Positions 15,392-24,570 are shown, counted from the stretch's first letter. The stretch is DNA of 64,000 bases from Gordonia araii NBRC 100433 (GCF_000241265.1 NZ_BAEE01000067.1:19532-83531), one strand, 5' to 3'. Numbers and translations: made by a program. Notes: generated by a model not told the origin, from the letters alone.

Positions 15392-17019
15392 CAGTCCGCC
15401 GCCGCGACGAGGGGTTCGAGGGTCAAGTCGGGATGCTCCTTCTCGATGAACTGCAGCCGCCACTTGTCGCTGAACAACGCGAGCAGCGCGCCGTCGGTGC
15501 GGGTGAAGACCTCCACGCCGCGCTGACGGTCGAGTTCGGCCGAACTCACGTCGTCGGTGCGCCGCGCCAGCGAGTAGCCGAGCGGTTCGAGGTCGGTCTC
15601 GACGGTGAATTCCGCGAGCATGCGGGCCGTGACGACCTCGAACTGCATCGGTCCGACCGCGGCGAGCACGGGCGACGCGTCGCCGCGCGTGTCGTTGCGC
15701 AAGACCTGGACGACGCCCTCCGATTCGAGCTGGTCCATCGCCTTGCGGAACTGTTTGTACTTGCCCGCAGTGCGCGCGCGCAGTGTCGCGAAGTGCTCGG
15801 GGGCGAAGGAGCCGATCGGTGGGAACTCGACGCGCGGTCCGTCGAACAGGGTATCGCCGGGGGCGAGGGCGGTCGCGTTGACCAACCCCACGACATCGCC
15901 GGGGTAGGCGGTGTCGACCGTGGACCGGTCGCGCCCGAACACCGCCTGCGCGTACTTCGTCGCGAAGGGCCGTCCGGTCTGGGCGTGAGTCACGACCATG
16001 CCGCGCTCGAATTCGCCGGAGACGATGCGCATGTAGGCGAGCCGGTCGCGATGACTGGAATCCATGCCCGCCTGCACCTTGAACACGACCGCGGAGAACG
16101 GATCGGTGACGTCACGGACGTTCCCGTCGACATCCTCGCGCCCGGCGGGCGGCGGGGCGAGTTCGACGAGCGCTTCGAGCAGCTGGCGGACGCCGAAGTT
16201 CAGCATCGCCGAGGTGAAGATCATCGGCGAGGTCTCCCCGGCGAGGAACAGCTCCTGGTCGTGGTCCTGCCCCATCTCGCTCAGCAGCTCGCTCTCCTCG
16301 ACCGCCGCGGTCCAGGCGTCGCCCTCGATCCCGGCCGCGGCCCCGGCGTCGAGCAATTCCTCCGGCGCGATCTTGGCGCCGCCCGCCGTGCGGGAGAACT
16401 TGACGTAGGAGCCGCTGCGCCGGTCATAGAGGCCGCGGAAGTCTCCGGCGATGCCCACCGGGACGTACAGCGGGGTCGGGGTGAGCCCGATGCGCTCGGA
16501 GATCTCGTCGATCAGCTCCAGCGGGGCCTGCCCGGGCCGGTCCCACTTGTTGACGACGGTGATGACCGGGATGCCGCGGTGGCGACACACCTGGAAGAGC
16601 TTGAGGGTCTGCGGCTCCAGTCCCTTCGCCGCGTCGATGAGCATGACCGCGGCGTCGACGGCGGTCAGGACGCGGTAGGTGTCCTCGGAGAAATCGGCGT
16701 GCCCCGGGGTGTCGACGAGGTTGATGACGTGGGGCTCGACGTCGCCGGGATCGTCGTTGGCCAGCCCGGTCGGCGTGTAGTTGAACTGCAGCGCCGTCGA
16801 ACTCACCGAGATGCCGCGCGCCTTCTCCATCTCCATCCAGTCCGAGACGGTCGCCTTGCGGCCCGCTTTGCCGTGTACCGCGCCGGCCTCGCTGATCATC
16901 CGCGCGTGCAACGCCAGCGCCTCGGTCATCGTGGACTTGCCCGCGTCGGGGTGGGAGATGATCGCGAAGGTGCGCCGCCGACGAACCTCGCGCGCAACGG
17001 TGTCGGGGCTAGAACTCAC
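15391..17019 (-). CDS. prfC: Peptide chain release factor 3
   Basis: A 542-residue translational GTPase that recycles RF1/RF2 from the ribosome after termination. The G1 motif is SHPDAGKST (22-30), followed by the switch and DTPGHADFSEDTYR, NKWD and later RF3-type domains ending in QFEVVTARM and RLQFIEKEHPD. The length is normal for RF3. The start is GTG at 17019; an ATG four bases upstream is out of frame. The downstream lipoprotein gene overlaps its stop. RF3 is patchily distributed in actinobacteria, so the coupling with a lipoprotein gene may be lineage specific. Confidence 0.95.
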   Translation of the reverse strand: MSSSPDTVAREVRRRRTFAIISHPDAGKSTMTEALALHARMISEAGAVHGKAGRKATVSDWMEMEKARGISVSSTALQFNYTPTGLANDDPGDVEPHVINLVDTPGHADFSEDTYRVLTAVDAAVMLIDAAKGLEPQTLKLFQVCRHRGIPVITVVNKWDRPGQAPLELIDEISERIGLTPTPLYVPVGIAGDFRGLYDRRSGSYVKFSRTAGGAKIAPEELLDAGAAAGIEGDAWTAAVEESELLSEMGQDHDQELFLAGETSPMIFTSAMLNFGVRQLLEALVELAPPPAGREDVDGNVRDVTDPFSAVVFKVQAGMDSSHRDRLAYMRIVSGEFERGMVVTHAQTGRPFATKYAQAVFGRDRSTVDTAYPGDVVGLVNATALAPGDTLFDGPRVEFPPIGSFAPEHFATLRARTAGKYKQFRKAMDQLESEGVVQVLRNDTRGDASPVLAAVGPMQFEVVTARMLAEFTVETDLEPLGYSLARRTDDVSSAELDRQRGVEVFTRTDGALLALFSDKWRLQFIEKEHPDLTLEPLVAAAD

Positions 17020-17090
17020 TCATCGAGAATAGCCGCCGCCGTACGGCGGGGGCCGCGCTGGCCCGGCGCGGAAGGACGCGGTGCCGGAGG

Positions 17091-17792
17091 TCAATCGGCC
17101 GCATGCAGGCGGCGCAGGTAGTAGAGCATCACCAGCGACGCGAGCGGCATGGTGATGAGCAGGCCGACCATGACGACGATGGTGCCGAGGATCAACGCGG
17201 CGATGATTACCAGCACGACGGCGATCGTGGCGAGGGGATGGGCCACGACGAGCAATGTCGACCGGCGTAGAGCGTCAAACCCGGTGGCGCCCTCATCGGC
17301 GGCGATCAACGTCGACCACAGGAACAGCACACTGAAGACCACAGACACGACGAGCGGGACGTTGCTGTTGTCGAACAGTGCGAGCGGTCCGTCCACGGTC
17401 CCGAAGAGCAGGTCGGCGAGAAAGACCACGGCCGTGATCGTGACCGAGATGACCAACTGCGCGGGGAGCGAGGGGAAGCGGAAGAAGTCGGCAAATCGCA
17501 CGTCCTCCCGGTCGGCCAGGGTCAGGAGTCCGTTCCAGCATCCGGCGGCCAGGAACGCCAGTGGGAGGGCGAGGATAGGGCCGAGATAGGCGGAGAAGGC
17601 GTCCGTTTCGGCAGTGTCCTCGAAGTCGGTCCCGGCAGCGGCGGCGGCGATCATGCTCACCGCGATGATGGCGACGAGCGCGGCCCCCCAGGCCAACACG
17701 GCGAGCAGCACCGGTCCTGGGCGCCGCCACAGCGTGCGCCAGGACCAGGTGATCGCGCCGGGCAGGATCGCCCCGCCCCTGGGTTGCGTCAT
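17091..17792 (-). CDS. Polytopic membrane protein
   Basis: A 233-residue integral membrane protein with about six hydrophobic segments (for example near 28-53, 68-90, 110-128, 145-165 and 180-215). It has the arrangement of DUF4013/YesL-like proteins with a cytoplasmic RLHAAD end, but I cannot assign a family with confidence. It starts 18 bases after the fabH stop on the same strand and so is probably cotranscribed with fabH. Confidence 0.65.
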   Translation of the reverse strand: MTQPRGGAILPGAITWSWRTLWRRPGPVLLAVLAWGAALVAIIAVSMIAAAAAGTDFEDTAETDAFSAYLGPILALPLAFLAAGCWNGLLTLADREDVRFADFFRFPSLPAQLVISVTITAVVFLADLLFGTVDGPLALFDNSNVPLVVSVVFSVLFLWSTLIAADEGATGFDALRRSTLLVVAHPLATIAVVLVIIAALILGTIVVMVGLLITMPLASLVMLYYLRRLHAAD

Positions 17793-17810
17793 CGTCGGTG
17801 CTTCGAGTCG

Positions 17811-18830
17811 CTACTCGAAGGGAACCGGCGGCATCTTGATGACCTGGGCCGCGTAGCTCAGGCCGGCGCCGTAGCCGAGTAGCAGCGCGGTGTCGCCGGG
17901 CTTCGCCTTGCCGGTGGAGAGCAGGTCTTCCATGGCGAGCGGGATCGATGCGGCCGACGTGTTGCCGGTGTGCTCGATGTCGTTGGCGATCACGGCGTCC
18001 TCGTTCAGGTTGAGGCTGCGCGCCAGCAGTTCGTTGATGCGGGAGTTCGCCTGGTGGGGCACGAACACGTCCAGGTCGCTGACGTCGACCTTCGCCACAT
18101 CCAGTGCCCGCTGGGCGGCCTTGCCCATCTCGAAGGCGGCCCAGCGGAAGACGCTGGTCCCTTCCATGCGGAGGTACGGGCGCTTGGCGTGGTCGTCGCT
18201 GTCGATGTAGTCGATCCAGTTGATGTCCTGGCGGATGGCGTCGAACTGGGAACCGTCGCTGCCCCACACCACCGGGCCGAGCTGCTGGTCTTCGGTCGGA
18301 CCGACCACGACTGCGCCCGCGCCGTCGCCGAAGATGAAGCAGATGCTGCGGTCGGTGGGGTCCATCGTGATCGAGAGCTGCTCGGAACCGATGACCAGGA
18401 CGTTGGTGGCACTGCCGCCGCGGACCATGTCGGAGGCCAAGGCCATGCCGTAGCCGAAACCGGCGCAGCCGACGGTGATGTCGAAGGACGGAACGCCGTT
18501 GGCGCCCAGTGCGGTGGCGACGGCGGTCGCGGCGGCCGGGGTCAGCAGCAGGTGCGTGTTCGTGGCGACGATGACGGCGTCGATGTCGGAGCCCGACAGC
18601 AACGCATTGGCGATCGCCTTGCGCCCGGCGTCGATGGCCATGTCCATCGCGCTCTCGTCGTGCCGCGCGAAGCGCCGCGTCTTGATGCCGGTGCGGGTGT
18701 AGATCCACTCGTCGGAGGAGTCGATGTTCTCGCAGATCTCGTCGTTGGTGACGACTCGTTCGGGCCGGTAGGCGCCGATACCGAGAATCCCGATGTTGCG
18801 CGTGCCGGTGACTTCGGCGAGTTCGACCAT
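17811..18830 (-). CDS. fabH: Beta-ketoacyl-ACP synthase III
   Basis: A 339-residue KAS III that condenses acyl-CoA with malonyl-ACP. The triad is Cys122 ([10 protein letters not shown]), His259 (VPHQANSR) and Asn290 (HTGNTSAAS). The N-terminal block [10 protein letters not shown]...[10 protein letters not shown] closely matches mycobacterial FabH (Rv0533c). I chose ATG 18830 because GGAAGG lies ten bases upstream; ATG 18857 is in frame but lacks a ribosome site. It is divergent from the PadR operon across repeat array B. A second KAS III gene lies at 23388. Confidence 0.92.
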   Translation of the reverse strand: MVELAEVTGTRNIGILGIGAYRPERVVTNDEICENIDSSDEWIYTRTGIKTRRFARHDESAMDMAIDAGRKAIANALLSGSDIDAVIVATNTHLLLTPAAATAVATALGANGVPSFDITVGCAGFGYGMALASDMVRGGSATNVLVIGSEQLSITMDPTDRSICFIFGDGAGAVVVGPTEDQQLGPVVWGSDGSQFDAIRQDINWIDYIDSDDHAKRPYLRMEGTSVFRWAAFEMGKAAQRALDVAKVDVSDLDVFVPHQANSRINELLARSLNLNEDAVIANDIEHTGNTSAASIPLAMEDLLSTGKAKPGDTALLLGYGAGLSYAAQVIKMPPVPFE

Positions 18831-18942
18831 GAGTTGTGTGCCTTCCGTGTTCCCCATATATCCGGTTCAACGGTCTCATAAGCAGGTGGCTACTGGGAAG
18901 TACGCGGGCCGTGTCGAGGTCGAGCCGGTGCCGAGGGACAAC

Positions 18943-19136
18943 GCCGACCGTGCCCACTTTTCCGCCGACCGTGCCCACTTTTCCGCCGACCGTGCCCACT
19001 TTTCCGCCGACCGTGCCCACTTTTCCGCCGAGTGTGCCCGGGACCTGCACGGGCGGTGCCCACTCGGCGGGGGTGGGGTGCCCAGTCGGCTGGGATGGGG
19101 TGCCCAGTCGGCGGGGGTGGGGTGCCCACTCGGCAA
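18943..19136. repeat. Compound tandem repeat array, locus B
   Basis: Four 21-bp units with core GCCGACCGTGCCCA (from 18943 to 19026) are followed by a partial unit. Then come three and a half 22-bp units with core GTGCCCASTCGGCGG (starting at 19056, 19078, 19100 and 19122). The junction contains the inverted repeat CCGCCGAGTG/CACTCGGCGG. The array lies between the divergent fabH and PadR genes. Locus C at 44264 has the same order and polarity. Confidence 0.93.
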
Positions 19137-19180
19137 GTTGGTAACTAGCAATGCTAACTACCAGTACTTAGTGTTACCGT

Positions 19181-19203
19181 CTAGTGGTATTCAGTTCTAC
19201 TAG
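19181..19203. promoter_or_regulatory. AT-rich promoter region with CTAGT-N13-ACTAG dyad
   Basis: The 70 bases before the PadR gene are unusually AT-rich and hold several TAACTA/TAGT half-sites. The clearest dyad is CTAGT (19181-19185) with ACTAG (19199-19203), 16 bases before the GTG start. PadR regulators usually bind such dyads in their own promoters, so this is the likely operator. Confidence 0.4.
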
Positions 19204-19218
19204 GTAGCGGAGGCAGTC

Positions 19219-19548
19219 GTGGGCAGACAGATGACCGAGATGCTCAAGGGCACGCTCGAGGGCATCGTCCTTGCGGTCCTCGGTGAGCGATCGGCCTACG
19301 GGTACGAGATCACCGCGTGGCTGCGCGAGCAGGGGTTCACCGAGATCGCCGAGGGCACCGTCTACGCGTTGCTCGTGCGCATCGAGCAACGCGGCCTCGT
19401 GGACGTCGAGAAGGTGCCGTCCGAGAAGGGACCACCGCGCAAGGTCTACTCCCTCAACGCCGACGGCCGCGCCTACCTGGACGAGTTCTGGACGACGTGG
19501 GACTTCCTGACCGAACGGCTCGATCGACTTCACAAAGGAGGAGAGTGA
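19219..19548 (+). CDS. PadR-family transcriptional regulator
   Basis: A 109-residue winged-helix repressor of the PadR-s2 type. The core is LEGIVLAVLGERSAYGYEI, the recognition region AEGTVYALLVRIEQRGLV, and a wing with PPRKVYSLNADGRAYL. The GTG start at 19219 follows GCGGAGG. It heads a four-gene operon with DUF1048 and ABC-exporter genes with gaps of a few bases or overlaps. PadR genes in this setting typically repress the exporter until a drug-like ligand binds. Confidence 0.9.
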   Translation: MGRQMTEMLKGTLEGIVLAVLGERSAYGYEITAWLREQGFTEIAEGTVYALLVRIEQRGLVDVEKVPSEKGPPRKVYSLNADGRAYLDEFWTTWDFLTERLDRLHKGGE

Positions 19549-19549
19549 C

Positions 19550-19924
19550 ATGGCTGAACAATGGAAGAAATGGATCGAAGTGGTGACCGGGCCACTCGAA
19601 CAAAAAAAGGTCTACCGGCAGGCGAAAGCACGCATCGACGCGCTGCCCGAGCCGTACCACTCGGCCGCGAACGCCTTCAACCGGTACGTGACCTACTCCG
19701 CCGGTATCACCGACGGCGACACGATCGTGCAGATGTGGTCCGATCTCGCCGACATGTGGGAGCGCGCGGCACTGGACGGCACCCCGGTGCGCGAGGTTGT
19801 GACTGACGACCCCGTGGAGTTCGCCGAGAGCTACGTCGATGCCTATGGCGGCAAGCGCTGGATCGACAAGGAACGCGATCGCCTCACCGCGGCGATCGAT
19901 GAAGCAGAAGGGAAGCAGCGATGA
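19550..19924 (+). CDS. DUF1048 family protein
   Basis: A 124-residue soluble, mostly helical protein. It starts WKKWIEVVTGPLEQKKVYRQ and contains the conserved YVTYSAGITDGDT and YVDAYGGKRWIDKERDRL segments of DUF1048. The gene begins one base after the PadR stop and overlaps the ABC ATPase start by four bases (ATGA). PadR-DUF1048 pairs next to ABC exporters are common in Gram-positives, but the role of DUF1048 is not established. Confidence 0.87.
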   Translation: MAEQWKKWIEVVTGPLEQKKVYRQAKARIDALPEPYHSAANAFNRYVTYSAGITDGDTIVQMWSDLADMWERAALDGTPVREVVTDDPVEFAESYVDAYGGKRWIDKERDRLTAAIDEAEGKQR

Positions 19925-20727
19925 GCGCGCCGGCCCAACCCGCGATCCACGTGCGGGGACTGACGAAGTCCTACGGATCCCGGGAGGTGCTGCGCGCCGT
20001 CGATTTCGACGTCGAGCGCGCCAGCGTCTTCGCCCTGCTCGGCTCCAACGGGGCCGGCAAGACGACGATTGTCAAGATCCTCTCCACCCTCGTCGCCGCC
20101 GACGGCGGATCGGCGGCAGTCGACGGGTACGACGTCACCGACGATGCGCGGGAGGTGCGCGCATCGATCAGTCTGACCGGGCAGTTCGCCGCGGTCGACG
20201 AGATCCTCACCGGGCGCGAAAACCTCGTGCTGATCGCTCGCCTGCGCCACCTCGACGACCCCGGCGCGGTCGCCGACGATCTGCTGGCCCGGTTCGACCT
20301 CGTCGACGCCGGAGCCCGTCCGGTATCCACCTACTCCGGCGGCATGCGGCGCCGTCTCGACATCGCGATGAGCCTGATCGGGGACCCGCCGGTGATCTTC
20401 CTCGACGAGCCGACGACCGGCCTCGACCCGCAGGCGCGTCTTGCGGTGTGGTCCACCGTCGAAGGGCTCGCCGAGCGGGGCACCACGGTCCTGCTCACCA
20501 CCCAGTACCTCGACGAGGCCGAGCAGCTCGCCGACCGCATCGCGATCCTGCACGGCGGCCGGATCATCGCCAACGGCTCGTTCGACGAACTCAAGCGCGT
20601 GCTCCCGCCGGTCAAGGTCGAGTACGTGGAGAAACAGCCAACGCTCGAGGAGGTGTTCTTCGCCATCGTCGGCGCGGACGCCGAGTCGGCCCACCAGCCA
20701 GAAGACAGAGGAGATCACCATGTCTGA
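19921..20727 (+). CDS. ABC transporter ATP-binding protein, daunorubicin-resistance type
   Basis: A 268-residue ATPase subunit of an ABC-2 exporter. Walker A is GSNGAGKTT (41-49), the signature is YSGGMRRRLD, Walker B FLDEPTTGLDP, and the switch His is replaced by Gln (LTTQYLDEAEQLADR), as in many DrrA-like ATPases. The C-terminal PTLEEVFFAIVG segment is the DrrA-type regulatory end. It overlaps the next permease gene by eight bases, so the two form one exporter. The likely substrate is a hydrophobic drug or lipid; it cannot be read from sequence. Confidence 0.92.
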   Translation: MSAPAQPAIHVRGLTKSYGSREVLRAVDFDVERASVFALLGSNGAGKTTIVKILSTLVAADGGSAAVDGYDVTDDAREVRASISLTGQFAAVDEILTGRENLVLIARLRHLDDPGAVADDLLARFDLVDAGARPVSTYSGGMRRRLDIAMSLIGDPPVIFLDEPTTGLDPQARLAVWSTVEGLAERGTTVLLTTQYLDEAEQLADRIAILHGGRIIANGSFDELKRVLPPVKVEYVEKQPTLEEVFFAIVGADAESAHQPEDRGDHHV

Positions 20728-21484
20728 GAACCGCTTCGCCGGTGACACGGCCGTATTGACCGGCCGCTCGCTGCGCCACATCCTGCGCAGCCCGGACACG
20801 ATCATCACCACGGCGATCATGCCGATCGCGATGCTGCTGCTGTTCGTCTACGTCTTCGGCGGCATGATCAAGACCGGCTCGGGCAGCTACGTCGACTACC
20901 TGCTGCCCGGCATCCTCGTCATCACCATCGCGTCGGGGATCTCCTACACCGCATTCCGCCTCTTCCTCGACGTGAAGAGCGGATTCGTCGAACGCCTCGG
21001 GTCCATGCCGATCGCCCGCTCGTCGGTGCTGTGGGCACACGTCGTGACATCGATGGTCGCCAACGTCATCGCAGTCGTCATCGTCGTCGCCGTCGCCCTG
21101 CTCATCGGCTTCCGGTCGAGCGCGGGAATCGGCGCGTGGCTGGCGATCGCCGGAATCCTCCTGCTGCTCACCCTCGCGCTGACGTGGGTCGCGGTGATTC
21201 CCGGTCTGCTCGCGAAGTCGCCCGACGGAGCCACCGCCTTCTCCTACCCGCTCATCTTCTTGCCGTTCATCAGCTCGGCCTTCGTGCCGACCGAGTCGAT
21301 GCCCGGGCCGCTGCGGGCGTTCGCCGACAACCAGCCGGTGACCGCGATCGTCAACACGATCCGCAGCCTGCTGGATCAACAGCCCGTCAGCGCCGACATC
21401 TGGGTCGCCCTGCTGTGGTGCGTCGGCATCCTCGTCGTCGCGGCCGCGGTTTCCATGACCGTGTACCGGCGGGCCGGGTCGTGA
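20720..21484 (+). CDS. ABC-2 type permease (DrrB-like)
   Basis: A 254-residue membrane subunit with six predicted spans, from IITTAIMPIAMLLLFVYVFGG to the last at ALLWCVGILVVAAAVSM. The cytoplasmic loop SGFVERLGSMPIARSSVL is the ABC-2 coupling region. The ATG at 20720 is embedded in the 3' end of the ATPase gene and follows GAGGAGATCACC. It completes the PadR-DUF1048-ATPase-permease operon. Confidence 0.9.
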   Translation: MSENRFAGDTAVLTGRSLRHILRSPDTIITTAIMPIAMLLLFVYVFGGMIKTGSGSYVDYLLPGILVITIASGISYTAFRLFLDVKSGFVERLGSMPIARSSVLWAHVVTSMVANVIAVVIVVAVALLIGFRSSAGIGAWLAIAGILLLLTLALTWVAVIPGLLAKSPDGATAFSYPLIFLPFISSAFVPTESMPGPLRAFADNQPVTAIVNTIRSLLDQQPVSADIWVALLWCVGILVVAAAVSMTVYRRAGS

Positions 21485-21557
21485 GCCGAACCGCTGTCGG
21501 GCGACGCCGCTACTCTGGTGCGCGCAGGCCACCCTCCAACCGAACGGAAGTCACTCG

Positions 21558-22550
21558 ATGATTCATGCGCGCGGCCTCGCCCAGACCTTTCACACGGGGT
21601 CGGGCAAACGGAAGAAGGAGATCGTCGCCGTCGACGGGGTCGATCTGGACGTCGCCGAGGGAGAGGTGGTCGGATTCCTCGGCCCCAACGGGGCGGGCAA
21701 GACGACGACCCTGCGCATGCTCACAACCCTCCTGCGGCCCACCGCCGGGACCGCGACCGTCAACGGCTTCGACGTCGTCCGCGAGTCGGTGCAGGTGCGG
21801 CGCAGCATCGGGTACGTCTCGCAGTCCGGCTCGGCGGGCAGCCAGGCGCTGGCCGGCGACGAGGTGACCGACCACGGCATGCTCTACGGGATGTCGCGCG
21901 CCGACGCCGTCGCGCGCGGACGCGAGCTGTTCGGCCAGTTGCAGCTCGACGGGTTGTGGGACCGGATGCCCAAGAGCATGTCCGGCGGACAGAAGCGCCG
22001 TCTCGACATCGCGATGGGGCTGATCCACGATCCGACACTGGTGTTCCTCGACGAGCCGACGACCGGCCTGGACCCGCAGGCGCGGGCGAACCTGTGGGAT
22101 CACATCTCCCGCTTGCGCGACGAGCACGGCGCGACGGTGTTCCTGACCACCCACTACCTCGACGAGGCCGACGCGCTGTCGGACCGGATCATCATCATCG
22201 ACAACGGACGGATCGTCGCCACCGATACCGCCGACAACCTCAAGGCGCAGGTGAGCGGTGATCTCGTCGCACTAGGGTTCGCCGACCGAGCCCACGTCGC
22301 CATCGCCGCGGAGCGGTTGGGCTCGATCGGAGCGGACCTCGTCGTCGACGACGCGTCGGTGCGCGCACGCGTAACCGGGTCGGCGCGTCAGGTGCCCGGC
22401 CTGCTGCGCGACCTCGACGCCCAGGGAGTCGAACTCACGAGCATCGAGATCATCCGCCCTACCCTCGACGACGTATTCCTCACCTTGACCGGCCGGTCGC
22501 TGCGCGACGCCGAGGCCGCCGAACCGACGACCGCTGACGACGCCGCCTGA
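21558..22550 (+). CDS. ABC transporter ATP-binding protein, second exporter
   Basis: A 330-residue DrrA-type ATPase, longer than the first because of a C-terminal domain of about 90 residues after the NBD. Walker A is GPNGAGKTT (42-50), the signature MSGGQKRRLD, Walker B FLDEPTTGLDP, the switch LTTHYLDEADALSDR (His present), and the C-terminal motif RPTLDDVFLTLTG. It begins 74 bases after the first permease and is followed by its own permease, so a second exporter is encoded, probably on the same transcript. Confidence 0.92.
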   Translation: MIHARGLAQTFHTGSGKRKKEIVAVDGVDLDVAEGEVVGFLGPNGAGKTTTLRMLTTLLRPTAGTATVNGFDVVRESVQVRRSIGYVSQSGSAGSQALAGDEVTDHGMLYGMSRADAVARGRELFGQLQLDGLWDRMPKSMSGGQKRRLDIAMGLIHDPTLVFLDEPTTGLDPQARANLWDHISRLRDEHGATVFLTTHYLDEADALSDRIIIIDNGRIVATDTADNLKAQVSGDLVALGFADRAHVAIAAERLGSIGADLVVDDASVRARVTGSARQVPGLLRDLDAQGVELTSIEIIRPTLDDVFLTLTGRSLRDAEAAEPTTADDAA

Positions 22551-22563
22551 GAGGGCTGACCAC

Positions 22564-23325
22564 ATGAATTTCGCGCGTGAATCCCTAATCGTCTTCCGCC
22601 GCCAGATCCGGATGAATCTGCGCAATCCGGCGTGGGTGTTGATCGGCATCATGCAGCCGGTGCTGTACCTGACCCTGTTCGGCCCGCTGCTCAAGCCGCT
22701 GATGGAGTCGATGCCCGGCGTCGGCGACAACCCGTACACCTTCCTGGTGCCCGGCCTGCTCGTCCAGCTGGGAATCTTCGGCGCTATGTTCGCCGGCTTC
22801 AGCCTGATCGGCGAATGGCGCGAGGGCGTCATCGAGGCCGAGCGCGTGACACCGGCGAGCCGCACGGCACTGCTCGTCGGACGGCTGATGCGCGACCTGC
22901 TGCAACTGCTGGTCCAGGCGCTCATCCTCGTCGGGCTCGGCTACGCGATGGGGATGCGCGGCTCGGTGACCGGGGTCGTCGTGGGCATCGCGATCACCCT
23001 GCTGATCGGCGGCGCATGTGCCGCGGCGTCGAATGCCGTCGCGCTGACCACCAAGAGCGAGGACGTGATGGCGCCGCTCATCAACATGGTGATGATGCCG
23101 GTGCTGTTGCTGTCGGGGATCATGCTGCCGATGACCCTCGGCCCGGCGTGGCTGCAGAAGGCCAGCGACTTCATGCCTTTCCGCTGGGTGGTCGACGGCG
23201 TGCGCCAGTCCTTCCTCGGCAACCTCGGCGATTCGAAGATCTTCTGGGCGCTGCTGATCTCGGTCGTGCTCAGCGCTCTCGGTACCTGGTGGGGCACCGC
23301 GGTGTTCCGCCGCGAGAACGCCTGA
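22564..23325 (+). CDS. ABC-2 type permease, second exporter
   Basis: A 253-residue membrane subunit with six predicted spans. It starts with a short cytoplasmic segment (MNFARESLIVFRRQIRMNLR) and carries the loop IGEWREGVIEAERVTPASR typical of DrrB/NodJ-type ABC-2 permeases. It is 14 bases downstream of its ATPase gene, with a GAGAGGG-like ribosome site. It pairs with the 330-residue ATPase. Confidence 0.9.
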   Translation: MNFARESLIVFRRQIRMNLRNPAWVLIGIMQPVLYLTLFGPLLKPLMESMPGVGDNPYTFLVPGLLVQLGIFGAMFAGFSLIGEWREGVIEAERVTPASRTALLVGRLMRDLLQLLVQALILVGLGYAMGMRGSVTGVVVGIAITLLIGGACAAASNAVALTTKSEDVMAPLINMVMMPVLLLSGIMLPMTLGPAWLQKASDFMPFRWVVDGVRQSFLGNLGDSKIFWALLISVVLSALGTWWGTAVFRRENA

Positions 23326-23362
23326 GGCCCACCCGTCGCGGGGGCGGAGAACGTGCACGGTC

Positions 23363-23382
23363 GTGCCGCACCGACGCGGCAC
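23363..23382. terminator. Hairpin between convergent permease and KAS III genes
   Basis: Perfect 7-bp arms GTGCCGC and GCGGCAC with a 6-base loop, placed between the 3' ends of two convergent genes. There is no clear T tract, which is common for actinobacterial terminators. Confidence 0.45.
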
Positions 23383-23387
23383 CCGGA

Positions 23388-24470
23388 TCAGTCCAGGTCG
23401 TCGAAACTGGTGATCTGCGGCGTGGGCGGCAGGGTGACCACGGCACCGGCGTAGCTGAGTCCGGCGCCGAAGCCGAGCAGCAGTGCGGTTTGGCCGCCCT
23501 TCGCCTTGCCGGTCGCGAGCATTTCCTCCATGGCCAGCGGGATCGACGCGGCCGACGTGTTGCCGGTGTTCTCGATATCGTTGGCCATCGGAAGGTCGTC
23601 GGGGAAGCCGAGGTTCTTCTTCATCAGCTCGCTGATCCGGGCGTTGGCCTGATGGGGGATGAAGACCTCGATGTCGGAGGTGTCGACACCGGCGAGTTCC
23701 ATCGTCGAAGTTAGCGCCTTGGGCAGGGTGATAGCGGCCCAGCGGAAGACGCTGGGGCCTTCCATCGTCACGACCATCCGTCCGACCGGGTCGGTCTCCG
23801 GATCCTTGCCCTGGTACTCCTGGGCCCGGTCCATGTATTCGGGGATGTCCCAGTTCTGCGAGATCGCGTTCGCGTGCTCGCCGTCGGAACCCCACACGGT
23901 CGGCGAGATCCCGTTCTCCTCGCTGGGACCGACGACGACGGCACCGGCGCCGTCGCCGAAGATGAAGGCGGTACCGCGATCGGTCGGATCCATCACGACC
24001 GACATGGTCTCGACCCCGACGACCAGGACGTACTCGGCGGTACCGGAGCGCACGGTGTCCGCCGCGATGCCCAGCCCGTAGCCGAAGCCGCCGCAACCCG
24101 CGGCCACATCGTAGGCGGGGATGCCGTTGAGGCCGATGTCGTAGGCGACGATGGGACCGCCGTGCGGGATCTTCGTCTTCCAGCTACCGGTGGCCAGAAT
24201 GATCGCACCGATCTTCTCTTTGTCGACGCCGGAGTTGGCGATGGCGCGCTCGGCCGCCGTCGCGGCCAGGGTCCGGGCCGACTCGTCGCCGGAGATCCAG
24301 CGGCGGTTGCGGATTCCGCTGCGCTCGTAGATCCATTCGTCGGAGGAATCGAGGATCTGGCACACCTCGTCGTTGCTGACCAACCGCTTGGGCCGGCACG
24401 CGCCGATGCCGAGCATCGCCACATTGGTCCGACCGGGATTCACTGCCAGATTCGCCACGTTGCACTCCAT
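23388..24470 (-). CDS. Second KAS III-like synthase
   Basis: A 360-residue thiolase-fold enzyme paralogous to fabH in this window. The triad is intact: Cys126 (AAGCGGFGYG), His273 (PHQANAR) and Asn304 (NTGNTSAAS). It differs from fabH in the substrate pocket (KTKIPHGGPIVAYDIG near 98) and in a longer loop around 208-232 (PEYMDRAQEYQGKDPETD). ATG 24470 gives 360 residues; GTG 24458, with GGAG six bases upstream, is at least as likely (356 residues). No carrier protein or other synthase is adjacent. It may prime a special fatty acid or act in secondary metabolism; this is inference. Confidence 0.87.
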   Translation of the reverse strand: MECNVANLAVNPGRTNVAMLGIGACRPKRLVSNDEVCQILDSSDEWIYERSGIRNRRWISGDESARTLAATAAERAIANSGVDKEKIGAIILATGSWKTKIPHGGPIVAYDIGLNGIPAYDVAAGCGGFGYGLGIAADTVRSGTAEYVLVVGVETMSVVMDPTDRGTAFIFGDGAGAVVVGPSEENGISPTVWGSDGEHANAISQNWDIPEYMDRAQEYQGKDPETDPVGRMVVTMEGPSVFRWAAITLPKALTSTMELAGVDTSDIEVFIPHQANARISELMKKNLGFPDDLPMANDIENTGNTSAASIPLAMEEMLATGKAKGGQTALLLGFGAGLSYAGAVVTLPPTPQITSFDDLD

Positions 24471-24570
24471 CTTTCGTCTTGGCCGGGGTCACCCGACGAG
24501 GCGCCAATAGTTTACGGACCGTCGGTGCGCCGAGGACCGGTCCGAGGGCCAAAGGGCCCGGTTGTCTGCT

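Noticed and set aside
15433..17121. A 562-codon frame antisense to prfC
   Set aside because: It is a shadow; prfC is complete on the minus strand.
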